Shown here in pieces: positions 11,019-20,278 of a stretch of DNA of 64,000 bases. Source of the DNA: Pseudomonas mucoides. Its GTDB lineage: Bacteria > Pseudomonadota > Gammaproteobacteria > Pseudomonadales > Pseudomonadaceae. Made by a program: the position numbers and the translations under genes. Each line of letters starts with the position of its first letter. Within the stretch, counting starts at the first letter, position 1. Under the pieces are notes generated by a model. The model saw only the letters and a program-made list of their open reading frames with translations, did not search any database and was not told the origin of the DNA. The stretch lies in the NCBI RefSeq assembly GCF_015461845.1, contig NZ_JACOPW010000003.1:496001-560000 (forward strand), given 5' to 3'.

Positions 11019-11399
11019 ATGACCAAGACTGTTATCACCAGCGACAAGGCCCCGGCTGCCATCGGTACTTACTCCCAGGCGATCAAGGCTGGCAACACTG
11101 TTTACATGTCGGGTCAGATTCCTCTGGACCCAAAAACCATGGAACTGGTTGAAGGCTTCGAAGCCCAGACTGTCCAGGTGTTCGAGAACCTCAAAGCCGT
11201 GGCCGAAGCGGCCGGTGGCTCGTTCAAAGACATCGTCAAACTGAACATCTTCCTCACCGACCTGAGCCACTTCGCCAAGGTCAACGAGATCATGGGCAAG
11301 TACTTTGACCAGCCTTACCCTGCCCGCGCCGCCATCGGCGTGGCTGCCCTGCCAAAGGGTTCGCAGGTTGAGATGGATGCCATTCTGGTCATCGAGTAA
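11019..11399 (+). CDS. ridA: RidA family enamine/imine deaminase
   Basis: RidA hydrolyses reactive 2-aminoacrylate and related enamines released by PLP enzymes, preventing damage to other enzymes. The 126-residue protein starts [12 protein letters not shown], with AAGGAG seven bases upstream. A longer in-frame start inside the spoT end is less likely. Conserved residues include [19 protein letters not shown], the substrate-binding arginine in [14 protein letters not shown], and VEMDAILVI at the C-terminus. It starts 25 bases after spoT, a conserved neighbour. Confidence 0.96.
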   Translation: MTKTVITSDKAPAAIGTYSQAIKAGNTVYMSGQIPLDPKTMELVEGFEAQTVQVFENLKAVAEAAGGSFKDIVKLNIFLTDLSHFAKVNEIMGKYFDQPYPARAAIGVAALPKGSQVEMDAILVIE

Positions 11400-11405
11400 T
11401 GCGTC

Positions 11406-11433
11406 CGGCGCAGCCCTCTTAAAGGCTGCGCCG
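11406..11433 (+). terminator. Hairpin after ridA
   Basis: A perfect 10-bp stem CGGCGCAGCC/GGCTGCGCCG with an eight-base loop, seven bases after the ridA stop, is followed by the weak T-rich GATCTTGTCTTG. Confidence 0.6.
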
Positions 11434-11457
11434 ATCTTGTCTTGAAAGGATTCCACC

Positions 11458-12198
11458 ATGCGCCATGCGCTAGCCCTCTCGCTGGTCGCCCTACTCTTGG
11501 GCGGTTGTGCCAGCAACCCTGCCGATCGTGACATCAGCGGCACCTGGATCAATCAGGTGGCGATTGACACTGCAGCCAAAGGCGCTCCCCTGCGCGAAGC
11601 GCTCCAGGCCTATGGCCCGAATCTGGAATGGGACGTCAACACCAAGGCCGGTCAGGCCCGCTATACCAACGGTTTTGAAAATGTCGACGGCAAGCTGCTG
11701 GGCGAAGAGTCCGGCGCCTGGAAGATCGAGTTTTACGGCAGTTCCGGCAGTGAGCTGAAACGCGACGGCAAGCAACTGCGCCAGGCTGCACTCGATAACG
11801 AACCTGCCCAGGTTTTCGACCGCGCGCAGATCCAGGTACCGGAAGGTGCCCCGGTGGGTGCGACCTTCGAACGTGCGCTGTATACGGCGTACATGGGTGG
11901 CAACTGGAATATTGTCAGCGGTCAGGGCGAAGGCAATACCGTGCAATTCCAGGCTGATGGCCAGGTGGCCGGCCTGCCCGGCGCAGACCGCTATGCCTTG
12001 TGCCTGGCGGGCGATTGCGCGTCGATGAGCGGCGGCAACGACAACATGTGGCTGCAGCTGAACGGCCAAGGCAACACCTGGATCTTTGCGCGCAAGGGCA
12101 AGGAGCTGGAAATTTTCCAGGCGGTGAACACCGCACAGGCTGACGAAATGCCGCAGTTCACCCCGGGCGACCGCAAATGGTTGCTGGAAAAGCAGTAA
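11458..12198 (+). CDS. Uncharacterised lipoprotein
   Basis: The 246-residue protein begins with a lipoprotein signal (ALSLVALLLGGCASN, lipobox LGGC at about residues 15-18), so it should be acylated and membrane-anchored outside the cytoplasm. The mature part starts with ISGTWINQVAIDTAAKG. It has a repetitive beta-rich look (GAWKIEFYGSSGSELK, GNWNIVSGQGEGNTVQFQADG, WLQLNGQGNTWIFARKGKELEIFQ), reminiscent of lipocalin-like or META-like barrels, but I recognise no named family. It is preceded by AAAGGATT and lies after the ridA hairpin, so it is probably its own unit. Confidence 0.85.
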   Translation: MRHALALSLVALLLGGCASNPADRDISGTWINQVAIDTAAKGAPLREALQAYGPNLEWDVNTKAGQARYTNGFENVDGKLLGEESGAWKIEFYGSSGSELKRDGKQLRQAALDNEPAQVFDRAQIQVPEGAPVGATFERALYTAYMGGNWNIVSGQGEGNTVQFQADGQVAGLPGADRYALCLAGDCASMSGGNDNMWLQLNGQGNTWIFARKGKELEIFQAVNTAQADEMPQFTPGDRKWLLEKQ

Positions 12199-12226
12199 CC
12201 CGATCTCAGCTACAACGAAGATCAAA

Positions 12227-12330
12227 TGTGGGAGCGACGGTGCGACCTGCTCGCGATAGCGGTTTAACAGCCAACAGAAATGTTGAATGTTATGGCCCCT
12301 TCGCGAACAGGTCGCACCGTCGCTCCCACA
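12227..12330. repeat. REPIN-like inverted repeat
   Basis: TGTGGGAGCGACGGTGCGAC.. at 12227-12249 is exactly mirrored at 12308-12330. The inner flanks (CTCGCGA/TCGCGAA) are also complementary. It is located between two convergent genes. Confidence 0.75.
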
Positions 12331-12349
12331 GTTTTGTGGCCACTGGGAG

Positions 12350-13207
12350 TCAGCTGCGGCCTTCGAGAATGGCGGCATAACCTTCGCGATAGCTTGGGTA
12401 CTTCGGTGTCCAACCCAAAGCCTTGGCCCGCGCATTACTGCAACGCTTGCTGCCCGTGCGCCGCACGCTCGAGTCTTCATCCCACTCCGTCACGCCCAGA
12501 TACTCGCGCAACCAGCCCACCACTTCGGCCAACGGTGCAGGCGCATCGTCGACGCCGATATAAATGTCATCCAGCGCCACACCACGACGATCCGCTTCCA
12601 GCAAATACGCCATCAACCCCGCCGCATCGTCGGCGTGAATACGGTTGGCGTACAACGGCGGATCGACTGCCACGCGATAACCGCGACGAACCTGTGTCAG
12701 CAGCCATTCGCGGCCCGGCCCGTAGATGCCGGTCAAGCGCAGAATGCTCGCCGGGATGCCGCTTTGCAGTGCCACCCGCTCAGCCTCCAGCATCAAACGA
12801 CCTGAATAGCCGGTGGCAATGGTCGGCGAAGTCTCATCGACCCATTCACCCTCCTGCTGGCCATACACACTGCTGCTGGACACAAACAGCAGTCGCTCTG
12901 GCACTTGGCCGTAGTCGCTCAGCCACTCCAGCACATGCTCCAAGCCCTGCACATACGCAGCGCGATAACCGGCTTCATCGTGATCGGTAGCCGCCGCGCA
13001 ATACACCAGGTAATCCACCGCACCGATAGGCCAGGTCTCGGGACAGTCCTCTTTGAACAAGTCGCCGGCAACGCCAATGACGCCCTCGGGCAGGCGTGAA
13101 ACGTCACGTCTCAGGCCATGGACCTCCCACCCGCCAGCCACCAATTGCGTGGCCAGGCGACTGCCGACATCACCGCAACCGGCGATCAAAACTGAGGGTG
13201 TGGACAT
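12350..13207 (-). CDS. Atypical NAD(P)-binding epimerase (YeeZ-like SDR)
   Basis: The 285-residue protein is a Rossmann-fold extended SDR. The nucleotide motif GCGDVGS is at residues 10-16, LLFVSSSSVYGQQ matches the beta4-5 region, and ILRLTGIYGPGR the substrate side. The usual catalytic YxxxK is not present: the equivalent stretch reads TGYSGRLMLEAE, close to the SGRxLEE form I recall in E. coli YeeZ, an atypical SDR with no proven activity. The substrate is unknown. It is divergent from exbB, with an AT-rich region between. Confidence 0.8.
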   Translation of the reverse strand: MSTPSVLIAGCGDVGSRLATQLVAGGWEVHGLRRDVSRLPEGVIGVAGDLFKEDCPETWPIGAVDYLVYCAAATDHDEAGYRAAYVQGLEHVLEWLSDYGQVPERLLFVSSSSVYGQQEGEWVDETSPTIATGYSGRLMLEAERVALQSGIPASILRLTGIYGPGREWLLTQVRRGYRVAVDPPLYANRIHADDAAGLMAYLLEADRRGVALDDIYIGVDDAPAPLAEVVGWLREYLGVTEWDEDSSVRRTGSKRCSNARAKALGWTPKYPSYREGYAAILEGRS

Positions 13208-13396
13208 CGAAAAACTCCTATCGGAAAGCCGCAGACTAGCGCCGACACAAGACGAGCGGCTAGTAATGCAGGAAAAAAAGAGACTCTATTACTTTTGTTA
13301 ACAAGAATTAATTGCAATAATGCACGCCACTTTTGTTCTCGGCCTCGCGAGGCCTGGAAGAACATTAACCGTCTTTTTCTCTCAGGTCCGGCCAGC
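13208..13396. promoter_or_regulatory. AT-rich divergent region between SDR gene and exbB
   Basis: About 190 bases, with an AT-rich core (13271-13325, e.g. TTGTTAAC, AATTAATTGCAATAATGC), presumably carrying both promoters. Iron control of exbB-exbD-tonB would be expected, but I could not align a convincing 19-base Fur box. Confidence 0.35.
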
Positions 13397-14365
13397 ATGA
13401 CACGCAATCAATTCTCCGCTTCGCCAACCAAACGACCTCGCGCCTGGAGCGCAGTGGCCGCTCTGCTGCTGAGCCTGATGCTCGCGCCGACCGCCGCATT
13501 CGCTGACGCACAAGCACCTGCCGCGCCGGCTGCCGCCGCGACTCCTGCACCCGCCGATCACGCCCCCCCTGTCGCCGCGCCAGCCGCGACCGATCCGGCT
13601 CAGGCGGTTGACGCTGCGGACGTTCCTGAAGTGCTCGAAGCCGACAACTCCCTGGGCATGGCCCACGACCTGTCGCCGTGGGGCATGTACCAGAACGCCG
13701 ATATTATCGTGAAAATCGTGATGATCGGTCTGGCCATTGCTTCGATCATCACCTGGACCATCTGGATCGCCAAGGGCCTTGAACTGATGGGCGCCAAGCG
13801 TCGTCTGCGCAGCGAAATCGTCCACCTGAAAAAAGCCACCACCCTTAAAGAAGCCAGCGCGACCGCTACCAAGGCAGGCACCCTCGCCAACCTGTTGGTG
13901 CATGACGCCCTGGAAGAGATGCGCCTGTCGGTCAACAGCCGCGAAAAAGAAGGCATCAAGGAACGTGTTGCCTTCCGTCTCGAGCGCCTGGTAGCGGCGT
14001 GCGGTCGCAACATGAGCAGCGGCACCGGCGTCCTCGCCACCATCGGTTCCACCGCGCCGTTCGTGGGTCTGTTCGGCACCGTGTGGGGCATCATGAACAG
14101 CTTCATCGGCATCGCCAAAACCCAGACCACCAACCTCGCTGTCGTGGCGCCCGGTATCGCCGAAGCCCTGCTGGCGACCGCGCTGGGTCTGGTGGCAGCG
14201 ATCCCGGCCGTGGTGATCTATAACGTCTTCGCCCGCTCCATTGCCGGTTACAAGGCTCAAGTGTCCGACGCTTCGGCTGAAGTCCTGCTGCTGGTCAGCC
14301 GTGACCTCGATCACCTGCCGACCACCGAGCGCTCCACGCAACCGCACATGGTCAAAGTAGGGTAA
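13397..14365 (+). CDS. exbB: ExbB, TonB-system proton channel subunit
   Basis: ExbB forms the pentameric inner-membrane channel that, with ExbD, converts proton motive force into TonB movement for uptake of iron-siderophores and other ligands. From ATG 13397 the protein has 322 residues. It has a cleavable-looking signal (WSAVAALLLSLMLAPTAAFA), an Ala/Pro-rich stretch (about 37-70), then the MotA/TolQ/ExbB core: a first TM about 112-132, the cytoplasmic domain, and GTVWGIMNSFIGIAKTQTTNLAVVAPGIAEALLATALGLVAAIPAVV for TM2-TM3. The N-terminal extension is typical of the longer Pseudomonas ExbB. Upstream in-frame codons were rejected because homology begins at MTRN. Confidence 0.95.
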   Translation: MTRNQFSASPTKRPRAWSAVAALLLSLMLAPTAAFADAQAPAAPAAAATPAPADHAPPVAAPAATDPAQAVDAADVPEVLEADNSLGMAHDLSPWGMYQNADIIVKIVMIGLAIASIITWTIWIAKGLELMGAKRRLRSEIVHLKKATTLKEASATATKAGTLANLLVHDALEEMRLSVNSREKEGIKERVAFRLERLVAACGRNMSSGTGVLATIGSTAPFVGLFGTVWGIMNSFIGIAKTQTTNLAVVAPGIAEALLATALGLVAAIPAVVIYNVFARSIAGYKAQVSDASAEVLLLVSRDLDHLPTTERSTQPHMVKVG

Positions 14366-14371
14366 TCAGCC

Positions 14372-14800
14372 ATGGGCTTGCATTTGAGAGAAGGCGCAGA
14401 CGACGATCTGGCCGAGAACCACGAAATCAACGTCACGCCGTTCATCGACGTGATGCTGGTGCTGTTGATTATCTTCATGGTGGCCGCCCCGCTGGCCACC
14501 GTGGACATCAAGGTCGACCTGCCCACCTCCACCGCCAAACCGGCACCACGTCCGGAAAAACCAGTGTTCCTCAGCGTCAAGGCTGACCAGCGCCTGTTCC
14601 TCGGCGAAGAAGAAGTGAAGGCCGAAGCCCTCGGCGCCACACTGGACGCCAAGACAAAGGGCAAGAAAGACACAACGATCTTCTTCCAGGCTGACAAAGG
14701 CGTGGATTACGGCGACCTGATGAGCGTGATGGATAACCTGCGCTCCGCCGGTTACCTGAAGGTGGGTCTGGTCGGGCTCGAGTCGGCAGTCAAGAAATGA
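14372..14800 (+). CDS. exbD: ExbD, TonB-system proton channel subunit
   Basis: The 142-residue single-span protein partners ExbB. The transmembrane segment (about residues 22-43) reads INVTPFIDVMLVLLIIFMVA and holds the essential membrane aspartate. The periplasmic domain follows, with FLSVKADQRLFLGEE and DLMSVMDNLRSAGYLKVGLV. It is six bases after exbB and overlaps tonB by ATGA, so the three genes form an operon. Confidence 0.96.
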   Translation: MGLHLREGADDDLAENHEINVTPFIDVMLVLLIIFMVAAPLATVDIKVDLPTSTAKPAPRPEKPVFLSVKADQRLFLGEEEVKAEALGATLDAKTKGKKDTTIFFQADKGVDYGDLMSVMDNLRSAGYLKVGLVGLESAVKK

Positions 14801-15546
14801 TCACGACGCGCCATAAGCTGACGCGTTACAGCGCGAGCCTGGCCGTGGTGCTGGGCGTTCATGCACTGGCCATCGCGCTGGCGCTGAACTGGACGTCGCG
14901 CCCGCCGATTGAGCTGCCGCCGCAGGCCATGATGGTTGAGCTGGCACCGGTCCCGGCGCCGCCACCGCCCGCGCCGCCGAAGGTCATCACGCCGCCGCAG
15001 CCACCGGCCCCGGTGGAAGAACTGCCGATCCCGAAACTGGCTGAGGTGCCGAAAGCCGAGATTGCCGTGCCCAAGCCGGTCAAACCCAAGCCCACGCCGC
15101 AACCGCCCAAGCCCGTGGAAAAGAAGCCGGAGCCGCCGAAGGAAAAGCCGTCCGAGGCTAAACCGAGCGACGCACAACCGACTCAGGCGCCTACCGAACA
15201 ATCCGCACAACCGGCACCGGGTCCATCGCCGGCGCAGCAGGCTGCCAAGGCCAGCTGGCAAAGCGAATTGCTCGCTCACCTCGCCAAACACAAGAAATAC
15301 CCGGACGCTGCACGGCTGCGGAACAAGGAAGGCGTGAACCGTTTGCGCTTTGTCGTGGATGCGCAAGGGAATGTGTTGTCATTCCAACTGGAGAGCCCTT
15401 CCGGCAATTCCGATCTGGACCGCGCCACCTTGCAAATGATCCGTGACGCCCAGCCGCTGCCCAAGCCACCGGCTGACATGCTCACCAACGGCACTATCGA
15501 AATCACGGCCCCGTTCCTGTATTCCATAGACAAACGCCGCCGCTAG
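14797..15546 (+). CDS. tonB: TonB energy transducer
   Basis: TonB spans the periplasm and passes energy to outer-membrane receptors. The 249-residue protein has an N-terminal anchor (about 13-33, SASLAVVLGVHALAIALAL, including the conserved histidine of the SxxxH motif). A long Pro/Lys/Glu-rich rod follows (about 40-145), then the C-terminal domain with WQSELLAHLAKHKKYPDAARLRNKEGVNRLRFVVDAQGNVL. The start overlaps the exbD stop by four bases (ATGA), supporting translational coupling. Confidence 0.95.
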   Translation: MITTRHKLTRYSASLAVVLGVHALAIALALNWTSRPPIELPPQAMMVELAPVPAPPPPAPPKVITPPQPPAPVEELPIPKLAEVPKAEIAVPKPVKPKPTPQPPKPVEKKPEPPKEKPSEAKPSDAQPTQAPTEQSAQPAPGPSPAQQAAKASWQSELLAHLAKHKKYPDAARLRNKEGVNRLRFVVDAQGNVLSFQLESPSGNSDLDRATLQMIRDAQPLPKPPADMLTNGTIEITAPFLYSIDKRRR

Positions 15547-15602
15547 AAGCAATACCGAGCCAAGCTCGCTCCCACAGGGTTCTCCCCCAGCAGGAATGTC
15601 CG

Positions 15603-15630
15603 CGATAAGGCACCGAAAGGTGCCTTTCGC
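15603..15630 (+). terminator. Hairpin after exbB-exbD-tonB
   Basis: AAGGCACC GAAA GGTGCCTTT, flanked by GCGA/TCGC, makes a tight stem with a GNRA-like GAAA loop. It has only a short T-run. A single REP half (CAAGCTCGCTCCCACAG) lies just upstream at 15561-15577. Confidence 0.55.
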
Positions 15631-15746
15631 GTATCTGCCAGCGGCAAACACGCATTACCCAGTGTCACTCAACACACTCACTCTGATAACGTGCGTCTAT
15701 CGATTGCAGCCGTTATGCTTGGCGCGCAACTTCATGGACGCTTGCT

Positions 15747-16676
15747 ATGACTCTCACAGAATTACGCTACATCGTTACCCTCGCCCAAGAGCAGCATTTC
15801 GGCCATGCGGCCGAGCGTTGCCACGTCAGTCAACCGACCCTGTCGGTGGGCGTGAAAAAGCTTGAAGACGAACTCGGTGTGCTGATTTTCGAGCGCAGCA
15901 AGAGCGCCGTGCGCCTGACTCCGGTCGGCGAAGGCATCGTGGCCCAGGCGCAAAAAGTCCTGGAACAAGCCCAAGGCATCCGCGAACTGGCCCAGGCCGG
16001 TAAAAACCAGCTGACTGCCCCGCTGAAAGTCGGCGCCATCTACACCGTCGGCCCGTACCTGTTCCCGCACCTGATTCCGCAACTGCACCGGGTCGCCCCG
16101 CAGATGCCGTTGTACATCGAAGAAAACTTCACCCACGTGCTGCGCGACAAACTGCGCAACGGCGAGCTCGACGCGATCATCATCGCCCTGCCATTCAACG
16201 AAGCCGACGTCCTGACCTTGCAGCTCTACGACGAGCCGTTCTACGTCCTGATGCCGGCCCAGCACCCGTGGACGCAAAAAGAATCCATTGACGCCAGCCT
16301 GCTCAACGACAAGAGCCTGCTGCTGCTCGGCGAAGGCCACTGCTTCCGCGATCAAGTGCTGGAAGCCTGCCCGACCCTGACCAAAGGCAACGACGGCGCC
16401 AAACACACCACGGTGGAATCCAGCTCCCTGGAAACCATCCGCCACATGGTCGCTTCCGGCCTCGGCATCTCGATCCTGCCGCTGTCGGCCGTCGACAGCC
16501 ATCACTACGCCCCCGGCGTGATCGAAGTGCGCCCACTGACGCCGCCGGTGCCGTTCCGCACCGTGGCCATCGCCTGGCGCGCCAGCTTCCCGCGGCCGAA
16601 GGCGATTGAAATCCTCGCTGACTCCATTCGCCTGTGCTCGGTGGCCAAGCCGTCCGTGCCGGTGGTGGCGGCGTAA
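15747..16676 (+). CDS. oxyR: Hydrogen-peroxide sensor OxyR
   Basis: OxyR is a LysR-type activator of catalase, alkyl hydroperoxide reductase and related genes. The 309-residue protein has the N-terminal winged HTH (residues 1-60, HFGHAAERCHVSQPTLSVGVKKLEDELG). It has both redox cysteines in GEGHCFRDQVLEAC at residues 199 and 208, the same numbering as E. coli OxyR, so disulfide sensing should be intact. It starts 9 bases before recG's upstream spacer and is co-oriented with recG, a conserved Pseudomonas pairing. Confidence 0.97.
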   Translation: MTLTELRYIVTLAQEQHFGHAAERCHVSQPTLSVGVKKLEDELGVLIFERSKSAVRLTPVGEGIVAQAQKVLEQAQGIRELAQAGKNQLTAPLKVGAIYTVGPYLFPHLIPQLHRVAPQMPLYIEENFTHVLRDKLRNGELDAIIIALPFNEADVLTLQLYDEPFYVLMPAQHPWTQKESIDASLLNDKSLLLLGEGHCFRDQVLEACPTLTKGNDGAKHTTVESSSLETIRHMVASGLGISILPLSAVDSHHYAPGVIEVRPLTPPVPFRTVAIAWRASFPRPKAIEILADSIRLCSVAKPSVPVVAA

Positions 16677-16685
16677 GTTGCTGTC

Positions 16686-18761
16686 ATGACCGAGTTGTCG
16701 CAAGTGTCGGTGACGGCACTCAAGGGTGTCGGCGAGGCCATGGCCGAGAAGCTGGCCAAGGTCGGCCTGGAGAATCTTCAGGACGTGCTGTTTCACCTGC
16801 CGCTGCGCTATCAGGACCGCACTCGCGTGGTCCCGATCGGCCATTTGCGACCGGGGCAAGACGCCGTGATCGAAGGCACCGTCAGCGGCGCCGATGTGGT
16901 CATGGGCCGTCGCCGCAGCCTCGTCGTGCGCCTGCAAGACGGCACCGGCGGGCTCAGCCTGCGCTTCTACCATTTCAGCAATGCACAGAAAGAAGGCCTC
17001 AAACGCGGCACGCGGATTCGCTGCTACGGCGAAGCCCGGCCCGGTGCGTCGGGGTTGGAAATCTACCACCCGGAATACCGCGCCATCACCGGCGACGAGC
17101 CACCGCCGGTGGACGAAACCCTGACCCCGGTCTACCCGCTCACCGAAGGCCTGACCCAGCAGCGCTTGCGTCAACTGTGCATGCAAACCCTGACCATGCT
17201 CGGCCCGACCAGCCTGCCCGACTGGCTGCCGACCGAACTCGCTCGTGACTATCAACTCGCGCCGCTGGCCGATGCGATCCGCTACCTGCATCACCCGCCT
17301 GCCGATGCCGACGTCGATGAACTCGCCCTCGGCCATCACTGGGCGCAGCACCGCCTGGCCTTTGAAGAGTTGCTGACCCATCAACTGTCCCAGCAACGGC
17401 TGCGGGAAAGCATGCGTTCCCTGCGCGCACCGGCCATGCCAAAAGCCACCCAACTCCCGGCCAAGTACCTGGCCAATCTGGGCTTCGCACCGACCGGCGC
17501 ACAGCAACGGGTCGGCAACGAAATCGCCTACGACCTGAGCCAGCACGAACCGATGCTGCGGCTGATTCAGGGCGACGTTGGCGCCGGTAAAACCGTGGTC
17601 GCCGCCCTCGCCGCGCTTCAGGCGTTGGAGGCCGGCTATCAGGTCGCGCTGATGGCGCCCACCGAGATCCTCGCCGAGCAGCACTTCATCACCTTCAAGC
17701 GCTGGCTCGAACCGCTGGGCATTGAAGTCGCGTGGCTGGCCGGCAAGCTCAAGGGCAAGAACCGCGTCGCCGCGCTGGAACAGATCGCCAGCGGCACGCC
17801 GATGGTGGTCGGCACCCACGCGCTGTTCCAGGACGAAGTGCAGTTCAAGAACCTCGCGCTGGTGATCATCGACGAACAACACCGCTTCGGCGTGCAGCAG
17901 CGTCTGGCGTTACGACAGAAAGGTGTCGGCGGGCGCATGTGTCCGCATCAACTGATCATGACCGCCACACCGATTCCGCGGACGCTGGCCATGAGCGCCT
18001 ACGCCGACCTCGACACCTCGATCCTCGACGAACTGCCGCCCGGCCGGACCCCGGTCAACACCGTGTTGATCACCGACACCCGGCGCGTTGAAGTCATCGA
18101 ACGGGTGCGCGGCGCCTGTGCCGAAGGGCGTCAGGCCTATTGGGTGTGCACGCTGATTGAAGAGTCAGAAGAGCTGACCTGCCAGGCCGCCGAAACCACT
18201 TACGAAGACCTCACCGCCGCCCTCGGCGAGTTGAAGGTCGGGCTGATCCACGGCCGCATGAAGCCGGTGGAAAAAGCCGCCGTGATGGCCGAATTCAAGG
18301 CCGGCAACCTGCAACTGCTGGTTGCGACCACCGTGATCGAAGTCGGCGTCGACGTCCCGAACGCCAGCCTGATGATCATCGAAAACCCTGAACGCCTCGG
18401 CCTCGCGCAATTGCACCAGTTGCGTGGCCGTGTCGGTCGAGGCAGCGCGGCCAGCCATTGCGTGCTGCTTTACCATCCGCCGCTGTCGCAAATCGGTCGT
18501 CAACGCCTCGGTATCATGCGTGAAACCAACGACGGTTTTGTCATCGCCGAAAAGGACCTCGAACTGCGCGGCCCCGGCGAAATGCTCGGCACGCGCCAGA
18601 CCGGCCTGCTGCAATTCAAGGTCGCCGACCTGATGCGTGATGCCGATTTATTGCCCGCCGTGCGCGACGCCGCCCAGGCATTGCTGGAGCGCTGGCCGGA
18701 CCACGTCAGCCCGCTGCTCGACCGCTGGCTGCGCCATGGGCAGCAATACGGCCAAGTGTGA
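16686..18761 (+). CDS. recG: ATP-dependent DNA helicase RecG
   Basis: RecG remodels stalled forks and branched recombination intermediates. The 691-residue protein has the N-terminal wedge OB domain (about 50-150), then superfamily 2 motifs: GDVGAGKT (motif I), APTEILAEQH (Ia), DEQHRFG (II, the RecG/Mfd form of DEAD), TATPIPRT (III), LLVATTVIEVGVDVPNA (V) and HQLRGRVGRG (VI). The C-terminus has the family LRGPGEMLGTRQTG motif. It follows oxyR by 9 bases. Confidence 0.97.
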   Translation: MTELSQVSVTALKGVGEAMAEKLAKVGLENLQDVLFHLPLRYQDRTRVVPIGHLRPGQDAVIEGTVSGADVVMGRRRSLVVRLQDGTGGLSLRFYHFSNAQKEGLKRGTRIRCYGEARPGASGLEIYHPEYRAITGDEPPPVDETLTPVYPLTEGLTQQRLRQLCMQTLTMLGPTSLPDWLPTELARDYQLAPLADAIRYLHHPPADADVDELALGHHWAQHRLAFEELLTHQLSQQRLRESMRSLRAPAMPKATQLPAKYLANLGFAPTGAQQRVGNEIAYDLSQHEPMLRLIQGDVGAGKTVVAALAALQALEAGYQVALMAPTEILAEQHFITFKRWLEPLGIEVAWLAGKLKGKNRVAALEQIASGTPMVVGTHALFQDEVQFKNLALVIIDEQHRFGVQQRLALRQKGVGGRMCPHQLIMTATPIPRTLAMSAYADLDTSILDELPPGRTPVNTVLITDTRRVEVIERVRGACAEGRQAYWVCTLIEESEELTCQAAETTYEDLTAALGELKVGLIHGRMKPVEKAAVMAEFKAGNLQLLVATTVIEVGVDVPNASLMIIENPERLGLAQLHQLRGRVGRGSAASHCVLLYHPPLSQIGRQRLGIMRETNDGFVIAEKDLELRGPGEMLGTRQTGLLQFKVADLMRDADLLPAVRDAAQALLERWPDHVSPLLDRWLRHGQQYGQV

Positions 18762-18839
18762 GCACCGTCGCAGTTTGTGGACGATGCTTTTAAACAAGCT
18801 GGTTATACTCCTGCAATTGTTTGAATACGGATACAGACC

Positions 18840-20240
18840 ATGACTGAAGCTGCCCTCGCCCCGGAACCCCTGCACGCTCCGTCTGTTATTCGGTTGCTGC
18901 TGGGCAAGCTGGGCATTGCCTACGAAGAAGTGCTGGACCACCACGGCTTGAACGCCTCGCGCAAAGTACAGGCCGTGTTGCTGGACGATGCCGTCGGCGC
19001 GCTGATGGTGCTGTTTGCGCAAAGCCAATTGCTCGACCTCAATCGCCTCGCTGAACTGACCGGCCGCCGCCTCACTGCCGTGCCCACCGAACGCTTGGTG
19101 AAGATGCTCGGCAAACACAGCTTGAGCCTGTTACCCGGCCTGCCGGCGTTGACCAGTTCGCCGTGTCTGTACGAAGAAAGCCTGCTGCGCCAACCGAAGT
19201 TGCTGATCAACTCGGGCGAGCCGGGCCTGCTGCTGGAAATCACCAGCGAAGATTTCAAGACCATGCTGACCAAGGCCAGCGCCGCCAACTTCGGCGAGAA
19301 CCTGACCAGCATCCGTCCCAACCTCGACCGTCCCGACGATGACCGCAAGGAAATCACCCAGGCCGTTCAAGTGTTCACCGCGCGACGCATCCAGCAACGC
19401 CTGGAAGAGACCATCGAGATTCCGCCGCTGGCCGAGACCGCACAGAAAATCATCAAGCTGCGCGTCGACCCCAACGCCACCATTGACGACATCACCGGCG
19501 TCGTCGAAACCGACCCGGCGCTGGCCGCGCAAGTCGTCAGCTGGGCCGCGTCGCCGTACTACGCCTCGCCGGGCAAGATTCGCTCAGTAGAAGACGCGAT
19601 TGTGCGGGTCCTGGGTTTCGACCTGGTGATCAACCTCGCGCTCGGCCTGGCTCTGGGCAAAACCCTGAGCCTGCCCAAAGACCACCCGCAACACGCCACG
19701 CCGTACTGGCAGCAATCGATCTACACCGCCGCCGTCATCGAAGGCCTGACCCGCGCCATGCCGCGCGCCCAGCGCCCGGAAGCCGGCCTGACCTACCTCG
19801 CCGGCCTGCTGCACAACTTCGGCTACTTGTTGCTGGCCCACGTCTTCCCGCCGCATTTCTCACTGATCTGCCGCCACCTGGAAGTCAACCAGCACCTGTG
19901 CCACAGCTACGTCGAGCAACACCTGCTCGGCATCAGCCGCGAACAGATCGGCTCATGGCTGATGCGCTACTGGGACATGCCCGACGAACTGGCCACCGCC
20001 CTGCGCTTCCAGCACGACCCGCACTACGACGGCGACTACGCCGAATACCCGAACCTCGTGTGTTTGGCGGTGCGTTTGCTGCGTAGTCGTGGGATTGGCT
20101 CCGGGCCGGATGAAGACATCCCCGACGCCCTGCTGGAACGCGTCGGCCTGAGCCGCGACAAAGCCAACGACGTGGTCAGCAAAGTTCTAGAGGCTGAAGT
20201 GCTGCTGCGCGAACTGGCTTCGCAATTCACACAGGCCTAA
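18840..20240 (+). CDS. YbaK-like domain plus HDOD domain protein
   Basis: The 466-residue protein joins an N-terminal YbaK/ProX-type aminoacyl-tRNA editing-like domain (about 10-155: VIRLLLGKLGIAYEE, AVLLDDAVGALMVLFAQSQLLDLNRL, LLINSGEPGLLLEIT) to an HDOD domain (about 190-400: IPPLAETAQKIIKLRVDPNATIDDI, VETDPALAAQVVSWAAS, SVEDAIVRVLG). HDOD domains occur in signalling proteins linked to c-di-GMP and stress control, but activity is unproven. The domain pair is common in Pseudomonas next to recG. The family function is unknown. Whether the editing half is active is not clear from sequence. Confidence 0.85.
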   Translation: MTEAALAPEPLHAPSVIRLLLGKLGIAYEEVLDHHGLNASRKVQAVLLDDAVGALMVLFAQSQLLDLNRLAELTGRRLTAVPTERLVKMLGKHSLSLLPGLPALTSSPCLYEESLLRQPKLLINSGEPGLLLEITSEDFKTMLTKASAANFGENLTSIRPNLDRPDDDRKEITQAVQVFTARRIQQRLEETIEIPPLAETAQKIIKLRVDPNATIDDITGVVETDPALAAQVVSWAASPYYASPGKIRSVEDAIVRVLGFDLVINLALGLALGKTLSLPKDHPQHATPYWQQSIYTAAVIEGLTRAMPRAQRPEAGLTYLAGLLHNFGYLLLAHVFPPHFSLICRHLEVNQHLCHSYVEQHLLGISREQIGSWLMRYWDMPDELATALRFQHDPHYDGDYAEYPNLVCLAVRLLRSRGIGSGPDEDIPDALLERVGLSRDKANDVVSKVLEAEVLLRELASQFTQA

Positions 20241-20246
20241 AAAAAA

Positions 20247-20278
20247 CCGCTCCCACACTCGGTCTAATGTGGGAGCGG
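20247..20278. terminator. Palindrome after the HDOD gene
   Basis: CCGCTCCCACA at 20247-20257 pairs with TGTGGGAGCGG at 20268-20278. A seven-A run precedes it, so it reads as a terminator better on the minus strand. The right arm is also the first REP unit of the following array. Confidence 0.5.

Noticed and set aside
13295..13330. Fur box upstream of exbB
   Set aside because: The AT-rich stretch cannot be aligned to the 19-base inverted consensus with enough matches.
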